NCBI GenBank assembly: GCA_030734395.1
Contig: JAUZTG010000012.1
Coordinates: forward strand, 434,001 to 498,000
DNA: 64,000 nucleotides
Direction of reading: 5' to 3'
Origin: Sarocladium kiliense
Taxonomy: Eukaryota > Ascomycota > Sordariomycetes > Hypocreales > Sarocladiaceae
Part shown: piece by piece, positions 47,001-58,371 of the stretch
Numbering within the stretch: the stretch's first letter is position 1
How the letters are laid out: each line of letters begins with the position of its first letter
Notes under the pieces: generated by a model
Databases searched by the model: none
Told to the model about the DNA's origin: nothing
Seen by the model: the letters and a program-made list of their open reading frames with translations, nothing else
Program-made: the position numbers and the translations under genes

Positions 47001-50000
47001 CCTGTCGACAAGCCCGTCTTTCAAGCACACCTACCTCAGTGCACTATCGCGGAAGGAGGATGCAACTAAGACTTTGCTGAACGCCGTTGCTCGTGCCTTT
47101 GAACTCGGTGCATTACTCGACTGGCAAAGACTTCTGAACCTGAAGGGCGAGTCAAGGGCCAAGGGCCATGTCGTGCCAGATCTCCTCTCCTACCCATGGG
47201 ACCATCGTCAGAGGCACTGGTTCGAGTCAAGGCTCAGCCGTGATCATCGATTCCGAAAATTCCCCTTCCATGACCTTTGCGGTCTGCTAGATGTCAGCAG
47301 CACTATCCTTGAGCCACGATGGAGACACCAGCTCAGCGTTGAGCGGCTGCCTTGGCTGAAGCACCATGTCATTGATGATCAGGTAATCTTCCCTGGCACT
47401 GGCTTCGCAACTATGGGTCTTGAAGCTCTCAAGCAGCTTACACAGCTTCGTGAACCAAACTCTCGAATCACCATGATCAACAGTCGTAACCTCGGAACGA
47501 ACAAGCCCCTCATCATCCCAGGAGAGCGTGGCGACGGTGCCGCTCCAGAGGTTGAGTTGCAGATGGTGGCAACGAATGTCGATGATACCCCTTGGGTGAA
47601 GGTCACTTTCAACTCCCAATTACCAGACAACTCATGGCAAGAATGCGGTGGTGGTGTCATTCGCGTTGACACAGAGCCAATTATTGAAGGAGAACCTGAG
47701 CCAAACCCTTGGCTTCGAGATAAGAGTCTCATCAGGTCCGGAGAAGAGGCTATGCGTTTTGCGAAGGAGTTGGCGGTTGATCCGGTCGATATTGCTCAGA
47801 TGTATGATGATCAGCGCAGGGCTGGAGACGCATTCGGTCCTTCTTTCACCCAGTGCTTTGAGGGTGCTATAGGCAAACCGGATGACAACGGCGTCATTTA
47901 CTGCTGGGCTAAGCTTCGTCTCCCTGATCTGGGTGAGTGGATGCCCAAGGGTTATCAACAGCCTCGTACTATTCATCCTACCACACTGGACGCCGTCAAC
48001 CATGTCATCATTGCCGCCTTCCACCGTTACATCACCTTCGCGGCCGTCATGCCCGTTGATTCTGAAGAGCAGTTCTGGTCACCCACTATGACCAGTGAGC
48101 CGGGCGCCGAGCTTTTCGTATGTCTCAAGCTGGAGATCGAGAACAAGACTTCAGCTCGTGGCAGCAACTGGATTTTCCAGCACGAGCATGGTGACCATGG
48201 TGATTGGAAGCTTGTCAGTCATCTCAAGCGAATGCGTATCCAGGCCATTGGTGAGGACTTGAATGACCAGATGGTCAAACCCTTCGGCCGCAAAATGAAC
48301 TATCAACTCGACTGGAAGAGTGATGCCGACATGCTTTCCGCCTCAACCTTCAAGGACTTGGTTGGTGCACATGTAGTAAACAGTGTTGATTATGATGGGC
48401 TCTTTGAGCTGAACGAGAAGGCGGCCGCCATCTATTTGCAACGAGCTGTCGATACAGCGGGTGTCAAGTCTACAGACGCTGTTGGCAGCCCTGCTCTCAA
48501 AGCGTACGCATCGTGGATCACCGAGAGGCTTTCATCTGGCAGGCTACCCACAGTCGATGAGCAAGACCAGGATACTGTCCTGCAAAAGTCTCTCGAATCT
48601 GGTGTCGAGGGTCAGCTCATCGAGCGCATTGGCAAGAACCTCCTCCCTATTCTCAATAACGAGACCAGTCCGCGAGATCTCTTTGGCGAGGCGGATTACC
48701 TTGACAAGTTTTACACCAGCAGTCTTCTTGCTCCGACTCACGCCCAGATGGCCGCATTTTTCAAAGTCCTGGTGCACAAGAACCCCCAGATGCAGATCCT
48801 TGAGATAGGCGCAGGGTCGGCCAGCGCTGCCAAAGCTTTGTTAGAGGCACTTGGTGACGCCAGTGGCGATATGATCGAGCAGTACACTCTTGTCGACAGC
48901 AACGAAAGCACACTTGCCCAAGCTGCCAGCAGACTGGGGAGGTGGAACTCTCAGATTATCTTCAAGACTCTCAACATCTCAAAGGATCCGGCAGAGCAGG
49001 ACTTCCAGCCCGGACAGTACGACCTGATCATCGCTTCAAGCTCCATCCATCGCGAGCCACACATTGACCAGGCACTTGCTAATGTTCGATCCCTCCTCAA
49101 ACCTGGTGGCCGTTTGGTCATCTCAGAGCCCACGAAGGATTCAGTGGCTATGACAACAGCTCTTGGTGCATTTTCTGGATGGTGGATTTTCGAGGACGAC
49201 CGCACCGGATCACCCCTGCTCTCTGAAGAACAGTGGCATGAGAGGCTGATCAAGAACTCATTTGGGGGAGTTGAGCTCAAGATATCTGATAGCGATGGTC
49301 CTAACGCTAGGTTCTCTCTCATGGTCTCCAAGGCAATCGAGCAGACTGGCTATGCGACAGAGACTCAGTCCACTACTCCGGTCGAGATCATTCATAACCG
49401 CCAGTCGGCCTTCGGAAAGTCCCTGTGTGAGACTCTTACCTCCTCCCTCAGCGGCAAGGCTGCCTCAACCTCGGTGGTCTCATGGGACGATGTCGTTCCC
49501 GACCAAGACGACACCACTCTTCATGTCGTTCTTGATAGCGCAGATTCTCCTATATTAGCGGAGCCTGACAGAGAGACGTTTGAGATCATCAAGTCTCTTG
49601 TTACTACGACACGCAAAATCATCTGGGTCAGCTTCCAGGAGACGTCTGGTCTGGAGATTGCCCCGTTGAAGGCACTCATCACTGGTTTCGCCCGTACCGT
49701 ACGCAAAGAGAATGAAGGCGTCCAGTTCCACACCATCGACGTAAAGGACGTTGTCAAGCTCGAGGGTGCAGCTACACTTGTCAACAACATCCTCCAGGTC
49801 ATCACCCCAGCTCTCACGTCGGAGGCCGCTGATGTCACTGGGCTTGAGAACGAGTACCGCCTAAAGAACGGTCAAATCGAGGTCCCGAGACTTTACCCTG
49901 ACGCCAGCTTGCATGAGTGGACCGACCGCCTCAATGGTCGCAGTAAACAAGTCGACTGCAAGTTCCGAAACGACAATATTCCATTGAACCTCACGGTGGA

Positions 50001-53000
50001 ACAGACCGGTCTCCTCAGCTCACTGCGCTTTGTGGAGGATAAGAAAGCAAACACCCCTCTCGCTCCAGGTGAAATCCAGATCCAGTCTCACGCATTTGGC
50101 CTCAACTTCCGTGATGTCTTTATTGCGCTTGGACAAATGACGCCTCGGAGCGTCATGGCTGGTGAATGTGCAGGCATTGTTACTGCCGTCGGTTCCGACC
50201 CCTTCACACAGAAGACCTTCAAGGTTGGCGACCGTGTTGCTGGTGTGCTTGCTCAGCCATTTGCAAGCCATGCTCGCATTGCAGCCACCTCCGCTGCTCA
50301 CGTTCCTGATAATCTGACCCTCACTGAGGCGGCTTCCATTCCCGTCGTCTTTGCCACAGTATACTACGGCTTTATTCACCTGGCCCATCTCTCGGCTGGG
50401 CAGACTGTTCTCATCCATGCTGCTTCAGGCGGCGTTGGGCAGGCCGCCATTCAGCTCGCTAAGCACCTCGGCGCCGAGATTTTCCTGACAATTGGAAATG
50501 CAGACAAGAAAAAGACGATCATGGACTTGTACGATGTAAGCGAAGACCGCATTTTCTCGTCTAGGGCAGCTCCAGACGACATGAGACGCTGGATTATGGG
50601 TCAGACCAGCAATAGGGGTGTGGACGTGGTTCTCAACTCCATCTCCGGTGAGACTCTTGCCGAGTCCTTCGACTGTCTTGCCCCTATGGGTACGCACATC
50701 GAGCTTGGTAAAGCAGACATGTACAAGAAGGGCCGCTTGAATCTGTCCCCGTTCGAAAGGCTGCTGACTTTCGCGTCCTTCGATTTGATTGTCCTAATCG
50801 AGCAAAGACCGATGGTTTTCTTCGACGTGATGGCTGAGGTCATGAAGCTTATGGAGAACGGGGCACTGAAGCCGGTCTTCCCGGTCAGCCCCATTCCCGT
50901 TGACCAGATTGAGCGAGCATTCCGTCTCATCGCAGAGCGCAAGCACCTGGGAAAGGTTGTGATTGAGTGCAATGACGATACCATGGTTAAGGCGGTCTTG
51001 CCACCACCTCAACGGTTGCAGCTTAAGCGTGAAGGCACATATGTTATCGCTGGAGGCCTTGGTGACATTGGCCGCCGGGTGACCAAGTTGCTGGCGAAGC
51101 TTGGTGCTGGTCACATTGTTACACTTTCACGGCGGACCCTCGATGCTGCGGACCGGGCTCATCTTGAGAAGGAGATCGAGGAGCTTGGTGGTAAGATTTA
51201 CATCGTGAAGTGTGACATGACCAGCAAGGAGAGTCTTCAAAGTGTGGTCGATTTCTGCAAGGCGTCTCTCCCACCTGTCAAGGGCGTGATCAACGGTGGC
51301 ATGGTCCTCAGAGTAGGGTGATATTCCTGCACCAGATGGGCAAGTACTAACATTGACTCTCAGGATCGCCCCATCTCTCATATGAGCGTCGACGACTGGA
51401 ACATTTCGCTCGCTCCCAAGGTCACCGGAACAATGAACCTCGATGATGCGTTTGCTGGTCCCGATCTTGACTTCTTTCTTGTTATGGCATCCATCAGTGG
51501 TGCCGTTGGCAAGGCTGGTCAAGGTAATTATGCTGCTGGCAACACATTCCAGGATGCTTTTGTCAATGAGCGCAGCCGTATGAGCCATACTCGCTACGTC
51601 TCATTAGATCTCCCTGCGATTGAGGGTTCCGATTCGATCATCTCTTTGCCTGTCAATCTCCAAGAGCTGATGCGCCAAGTCTCCATCCTCATGACCTTCG
51701 ATGAGTTGTACCAACTTCTCGAGTACGCCATGACAGCCGATGGTACAGATGGCAGGTCTTTTCACTCAATCATGGGTTTCGATCGTCAGTCCATGGTGGC
51801 TGCAGCAGACGAGACAACCCTGGCTTCAACGTCCATGTATAGTACCATTCCGCGCACACAGAGCGCAGAAGCTGCTGGCGGTTCTGGTGCATCGGCCGCC
51901 CGTGACGTAGGGACTTTGTTGGCCAATGCCACTTCGATCGAGGAAGCTATCCAGGTGATTCTCGACGAGACCACAGAGAAGTTTGTTTCCTTCCTCAACA
52001 TTGACACAGAGGACGTGACCCCCGACTCCCCCCTCTCGTCTTTCGGTCTCGACTCGCTTGTTTCAATCGAGCTGAAAAACTGGATGGTTCGTACCTTTAA
52101 GGTGACCCTTCAGGCATCTGAGCTTACAAGCGCGCCGAGCATTGCCCACCTTTGTCAACTTTTGGCGAACCGCTCTCGCCTTGTCAAGGACAGCGTGCGT
52201 TCTGCCGAGGGTGAGGACGACCAGGATCCTGGCCTAGACCAGACCAAGATCGAAGGGCAACTGCCTGCCGAGGCGACTGCACCCGTTGACGGTTCAACGG
52301 AGGATGGTATAAAGTATGACTGCTGCCCTGTCCCTGAGACTGTACCCAAGCTCCCTGTTCCTATGCTTGAGACTGTCATGTGGGACCATGTGCGCGAGGT
52401 CGAGCACTTGGCCACCAGCGAAGAAGAGTTCGCCAGCTTCCGGGATGCTATGGAGCGCTTCATTGCACCTGGAGGCACTGCCCGCCGTCTTTACGAGAGC
52501 TTCGTTGTAAAGAGTCAGGACCCGGCTGTGGAGAACTGGTCTGAGAGAATTATGGCTGAGTATCTTCACTTGAAGATGCGACAAGGCTTGCAGTTCACAA
52601 ACTTCATGGCGTTGCACCATGCCAGTCCCAAGGCGCACACGCAGGCTGAGCGTGCGGCTTTGCTCGCCACAACTGCTTTCAACTACAAGCTGGAAATTGA
52701 TGCAGGACCGCTGCCTCCGCTGTACACCCTTGAGGTCCCGCTCTGCACGGCTTACCAGAAGATGATGTTTAACACCTACCGCCACCCGCGCCTCGGATGT
52801 GACGAGACCATCAAGCATGAAGGTGATCACTGTGTCGTTCTGCGTCGCGGACGCCTCTTCCGAGTTGCACTGAGAGATGAGCATGGTCTTGTGCCGCTTG
52901 ACAAGTTGAAGCACCACTTCAGTGCGATCATTGATGCTGTACAGGATGAGGGTTCTTGGGCAGGTATACTCACTAGTGATAACCGTGACACTTGGGCTAA

Positions 53001-54201
53001 GGTAAGTTGCCCATCGACTCACCAACTTCCTGCTTGACACCATCGTGACTTACTTGACTGTCAGACCCGCGAGGGCCTTGCGGCTCTTGACGCCATGAAC
53101 CTTGAATATCTGCAGACGATCGAAACCGCAGCTTTCTGCATCAATCTTGACGACAACGCACCCGAGACGCACGAAGAGCAGATCAAGCAGTGGAAGCTTG
53201 GCGACGGTTTCAACAGGTGGAACGACAAGCCACTTCAATTCGTCGTTGGTACCAACGGCAACTCTGCCGTGATCGTTGAACACTCATACCTCGACGGTAT
53301 TACCCCAATCCCACTCCATGAGAAGATCAGAGACGCTATTGCTGGCTACGCGCCTCCTGTCGCTAATGGCGCGAACGGCATCGAGGTCATTGAGCCTCTG
53401 GAGCTCACTCTTGTCACATCACCCGCGGTTGACGCGCAAATCGAGGCTCTTCGAGCGAGATGGTCTGAGTTGACTGAACCTCGCGACTTCATCACAAAGA
53501 AGATCACATCGTTCGGTGGGCAAACCATCCACAATGGCGGTTTGCCTCCCAAGGGTACAGTCGACATGCTGGTCCAGCTCGCCACAACTTTGTATCAGGG
53601 ACGTGTTACGCCGCACTGGCAGCCGACAATGTTGGGTCACTTCCACAAGGGCCGCCACGATATGGTCCAACTCACTTCAGCGGAAGTCCGTGCCTTCGTA
53701 CAGGCTGCCTCCGACGAGACAGTGCCCACGTCTGAGCGCCGTGGCCTCATGCTCGTGGCAGCAAGGAACATTAACGACCGCGTCAAGGTTAGTGCGGCTG
53801 GTCAAGGCTACTACCGCCTGTGGCACATCCTCCAGAGGCTGTGGCCAGAAGATGAACCACTGCCGGACGTCTACAACCACCCGCTGCACTTGCGCAGTGA
53901 AGACTTCACCTTCGTGAGCAACTTGAACGGTGATATTACCAGAGATGGCATCACGACACCAATGAACCCCAACTGCGTGAGGTTCAAGTACCAGATGTAC
54001 ATGGATCGGTAAGCATATTTGTCCCCAACGTAGCTCTAGACTTGAGTCTTGAGACACACAAATCTCTCGTGGAAGCTGGCTGACCCCTGTTCAAGCATCG
54101 AGATCAGCATGAATTGCCCCACAGGCAAGACAGACAAGTTGATTAAGGCAGTAGATGATGCCGTGGCAATTGTGCAGGAGCTTGTGTTTCTGAAGGCTTA
54201 A
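44083..54201 (+). CDS. Highly reducing polyketide synthase with C-terminal carnitine acyltransferase domain
   Basis: Seven exons, join(44083..44613,44671..44798,44857..45379,45538..51312,51364..53001,53065..54008,54108..54201), 3210 aa. Iterative type I PKS. KS (about 5-425): active-site Cys177 in DTGCSGS, His312 in HGTGT, His351 in NVGH. Asn/Gly/His-rich linker (about 440-490). AT (about 580-900): Ser674 in GHSSGE. DH (about 970-1250): His1004 before VIDDQVIFPG. C-methyltransferase-like region (about 1400-1620): LEIGAGSAS at about 1480. ER (about 1960-2200): IHAASGGVG. KR (about 2228-2400): AGGLGDIG and Tyr2375. ACP: Ser2550 in FGLDSL. C-terminal choline/carnitine acyltransferase domain (about 2600-3200): His2938 in VEHSYLDG. 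Such CAT ends release the chain by acyl transfer rather than by thioesterase; the Trichoderma virens synthase Tv6-931 is the studied example, passing acyl groups to polyols. The last acceptor is CAG at 54107; AAG at 54095 is also in frame and adds four residues. The final product is not predictable. Confidence 0.95.
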
Positions 54202-54877
54202 TGGTTGAGCTCCATGACTCCAGGACTGAATGAAGCGCGCTTCACTGATAGTGCGCGTTCTCGTTGTTTCCGAGAGTCCATGGCTAAATTACTCTGGTTG
54301 AAAGTGAATCTGAGGTCACGAGTTACGAATTAGAGAGTATATTGCATTCAATGAGGACCAGCCTCACATGTTGCGACTTCTGGTTGAAAGGATACGAAAG
54401 ATGCAGTGTCGCGAACTGACGGAGCATTGACGCGAAGTCACGTGAGGGGAGTGTATGGTCGGCTTATTTTGCAGTGGCATGATTGGCCAGAGGTACTTCA
54501 GGCATGATGGGCAGACAGTAATCGGAGTGGTCATTGACTTGTGAGCTGGAACATGGTTGCTTCGGGCATTGAGCTTCATTTTCCACGCAGGAAGTCCCCG
54601 GATGCTGATCAGTATCTACTTACATATTCCCGCTTAATTCTCGAATACATATTTTCATGGATATGTTAATCTGCAAGGCCGACAGTTCCCTCCGGACTTG
54701 GTCGGACGATTCCTAGCTTTAAGCTCGTTGTTGTGGGGCTCGGCCTGTTACGGCGATCGCGAGCGAGTGTGTTTGAGGCCGAGCATCGAAAAGGCCAGCG
54801 ACATCTCTACCTTTACACAACCCTCGCTTTTCCCATTTTCTCTCCTCACACAATCTTCTTGGGCCATCACAATTATC
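54202..54877. other. Intergenic: PKS 3' flank and ferrochelatase promoter
   Basis: 676 bp. It contains a palindromic TCACGTGA at 54438-54445, 433 bp before the ferrochelatase ATG, and a CT-rich leader just before it. No gene is seen. Confidence 0.6.
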
Positions 54878-56275
54878 ATGGCGCTCAAGAATTCTCTTGG
54901 GAAGCTTCCCAGAGCTCTCGGCGCAAGTTCTGCGTCGCGACTCGTACTGCCACAGACTCGTTCTTTTGCGACGCCTGTCCCTCCGGTGACGCAGGATGCT
55001 ACGGGTTCAAGAGGGCCGACGGCCATGGTTTTCCTCAACATGGGAGGACCATCGACAACAGACGAAGTCGGCGACTTCCTCAGTCGACTCTTCGTAAGTT
55101 AATCTGCGTCTTAATTGCGTGACGTCAACAGAACCTCACTGACTGTTCCTCTCAATAGTCCGATGGTGACCTCATCCCCCTCGGCCGGTTGCAGTCTTAC
55201 ATTGGTCCTCTGTTGGCGACCAGACGAACACCCAAGATCGTGAAGCAATACTCCGACATTGGTGGCGGCTCTCCTATCCGTAAATGGTCCGAGTACCAAA
55301 ATGCCGAGATGTGCAAGATCCTCGACAAGATTTCCCCCGAAACCGCACCACACAAGCCCTACGTCGCATTCCGCTACGCGAACCCGCTGACCGAGGAGAT
55401 GTACACAAGGCTCTTGGAGGATGGTTTCGGAAACGGCAAAGGTGGCAGAGCTGTTGCTTTCACACAATACCCCCAGTACTCGTGCTCAACGACAGGGAGC
55501 AGTCTTAACGAGCTCTGGAAGTGGCGGCACAGGATGGAGGGCAAGACGAACCAGGAGAACCCACCAGGCGCAATCTCATGGAGTGTGATTGACAGGTGGC
55601 CTGCCCATCACGGACTTGTGGAGGCCTTTGCGCAGAACATTGAGGCGAAGCTTGCAGAATACCCTCCTGAGAGGCGGAACGATGTGGTTCTGCTCTTCTC
55701 TGCTCACAGCTTGCCCATGTCTATTGTCAACCGAGGTATGTTGGCCGCGAATGTCCACAGCTTTCAATAGCTGGACTCACTAACATGGGACAGGTGATCC
55801 ATACCCCGCCGAAGTTGCTGCCACCGTTTACGCCGTCATGCAGCGCCTCAAGTTCTCGAACCCCTACCGCCTGTGTTGGCAATCACAAGTTGGTCCTTCG
55901 GCTTGGCTTGGACCTCAAACCTCCGATACCGTTCAGAACTACGTGGCCAAGGGTCAGAAGGACCTTGTCCTGATCCCTATCGCTTTCACATCCGACCACA
56001 TCGAGACGTTGTATGAGCTGGACCTCGAGGTCATCCACGAGTCGGGTAGCCCAGAGACCGTGAAGCGGGCGGAGAGTCTGAACGGCAGCCCCGTATTCAT
56101 CGAGGCTCTGGCAGATATTGCCAAGACACACTTGGCCAGCGGAGTGGCATGCTCGCCTCAGATGGGACTGAGGTGTCCCGGTTGTAAGAGCGAGAGGTGC
56201 GCTGAGTCAAAGCGCTTCTTCGCAGGCCAGCAAGAGCTCATTTTCCCATCCGGCGAGAAGAAGCTTGCTCAATGA
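54878..56275 (+). CDS. Ferrochelatase, mitochondrial
   Basis: Three exons, join(54878..55093,55159..55735,55794..56275), 424 aa. Inserts ferrous iron into protoporphyrin IX, the last heme step, on the matrix side of the inner mitochondrial membrane. The N-terminus (MALKNSLGKLPRALGASSASRLVLP and on to TRSFA) is an Arg/Ser/Ala-rich presequence. The mature part begins near TAMVFLNMGGPSTTDEV. Conserved motifs: YPQYSCSTTGSS, IDRWPAHHGLVEAF, FSAHSLPMSIVNRGDPYP (His255) and PIAFTSDHIETLYELD. Cys181, Cys392, Cys395 and Cys400 (C-x2-C-x4-C near the C-terminus) match the four [2Fe-2S] ligands of the animal enzyme; the S. cerevisiae enzyme lacks this cluster. Introns are 65 and 58 bp; the second splits the Gly codon of NRGDPYP. 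It follows the PKS on the same strand but is a housekeeping gene. Confidence 0.95.
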
Positions 56276-58371
56276 TAGGTACATAGCTGTGAAACATTTG
56301 TATAGATAGGAAGGGTCCAAAAGCGAATTCATAAAAGTCAAGAGTTCAAACAGTCGATCGCTGGAGGCCTTGATTATGCTAATTGCTGCCCAAGACCCTA
56401 CCCTGCAATCTGGTAGGACTCACCTCGGGGCCGCCAATCCTGTCAAATTTTCTTGAGAATCATCAAAGTTGAATGCAGCAAACAATTATTCGTACTTCTC
56501 TTTCGCAATTCGAAGGATTTACGGCAGGGAGAGTGAAATGCTGGTGAGCGGCATGCGCGGGTACGTTCAGGTGCAACACGAGCTCTCCTTGCATTAAGTG
56601 CTGCAAGCTTGCATCAAGCTGCAGGCTGGCTTGCACAATTTGGGATGTACGCGTCAACGCCTATAGGCATCACAAACAAGGAGGCGAGCCTGCCATCGTT
56701 GACAGAGAGACATCGAACAAGCGTCAGGCAACCGAGCTTCGAGGCTATCACGTCACTTAAACCATGAGGGCGACAATCGCAGGAAGACAAGATTAAAACG
56801 TCAAGACATGGCGATCCCTAGGTCGTACCTAAGGTAGACCGTGCACGAGCGGAGGGTCCAGGGGTCAAGGCGCCCGTCACCAGACACGGCATTTGGCAGT
56901 TTATTGATAGCCACTGATTGTCTCCCATTTCGTGCTTTCGCTGCCGGCTGTCTCGTATATATGCGATGCCGATGAATAGATCTAGCGCACTCACGCAGCC
57001 ACTGCTTGACAAGTGTCCTTCCACGTCGTCATGCAGCTTAGCTACCTTTCGCCTTGGCTGTCGCTCCTATCACGGTACCTTATCTGGAGCTCAAGGCGCA
57101 TTAGCTCGAAGGGACGTTGATCAGGCTCACTCACTCACTTCCAGCGACATTGCCGTGCCCCGGGACTCGTGACTTGTGTGGCCATAGCTCCCCGTGGCGA
57201 CAGCTCGTCTCATCTCATCTCATCTCCCAGCCATCATTTTGTTTCTTGCTCCTCTTTTCACTCCAAACAGCGGCCAGCGTCGTCAGGGTCTCGGTGTCTG
57301 CTGTCATTAATTACAGTCCCAGTAGCCAGGGGAGCCTAGCTGTGGCCAATCACGAGCTGGGAATGGACCAGCCCCGGGTTGGCATTGGAGGATGGCGGCG
57401 CTAGCCCCGGAGAAGGGCAAGTGTGCACAAAACCACGGAGCCCCTATTGAGGTGCTGGGATTCAGGAGCTTCTTGAGCTGCTCAGTGTCCACTGCCTGTG
57501 TCTTCCGCTGATCGGGCTGGTGAACAAGTGTGCACAAGCCCCGCATGAGTGTTCCAAGACGGCATAACCAAGCTATGGCCGTGCACAATTCTTGCATAAG
57601 GCGACTTATGCTCTCCCCCAGCTTAATTCCCCCCTCTCTCCTCGTGTCTCTCCTAACCTCAGCCCCTGTTTCCCCCTCGCGCACCCAAAATTTCCCGGCT
57701 TCCCCTAACTTTCGACCACCAGTAGCCCAGCAGCAGCCCCTTGTCTGGTGCCTGTGCCGTCCTACTTTTTTTTTTACACCCTGAGAAGCGACCCTCCTGT
57801 CTCCTTGGTGCTGGGAGACTTCATCGACCGTTTTCCTCCTTCGCGTCTGTCGTTTGCTTCCACTTGTCCCTTCCCTCCAACCCTCTCGATCCATCGTCGA
57901 ACTCTCGTTTTGCGCGCCTGTCCTACGGCTCGTTCCTCGACGGCGTCCTTTTTAATCTTTCTTGACATCCTTTCTGCTCTAACAGCACTATCTTTTCCCA
58001 ACGCTCCGACCTAGCCTAGCCGGCCCCGTTTTCCCACCCCCCTTTCGGCGCCGTTGACACACGCGTTGTTGGCTTCTTCTCCTCCAACATCGCCCTTCAC
58101 TGCTCTGGTACGTCAACCTGCTCCCAAAACTGTTCATATATCGAGGCAATCGCTCTTGACGAGTCGCATTGGATCTTGCGAAGGACACACCTTGCATTGA
58201 AACGTGTGCCTGCTCAGCTTGGGCGCATTACCATTGCCTCGTGTGCTCCCTTTCACCTCGGGGACCTTCATCACCACCACTTTCTCTTCGCACAAGCTGA
58301 CAAGACACCTCTTCTCGCAGAAAGCGCCACTCCGACCTTCTTTACCGGCTGATCGTTCTTTATAATTCGAG
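56276..58371. other. 2.1-kb intergenic region and septin leader
   Basis: Ferrochelatase 3' flank, then a long region without a supportable gene. From about 57,600 to 58,371 the plus strand is strongly pyrimidine-rich (CTCCTCTTTTC, CCTTTC words), as expected for the promoter and leader of the septin gene. A TCATC microsatellite lies near 57210-57230 and a T run near 57765-57775. The 195-codon minus-strand frame (57307-57894) is a shadow of this biased composition. Confidence 0.6.

Noticed and set aside
57307..57894. 195-codon minus-strand frame upstream of the septin
   Set aside because: Composition follows the pyrimidine-rich septin leader on the other strand; no domain and no conserved pattern.
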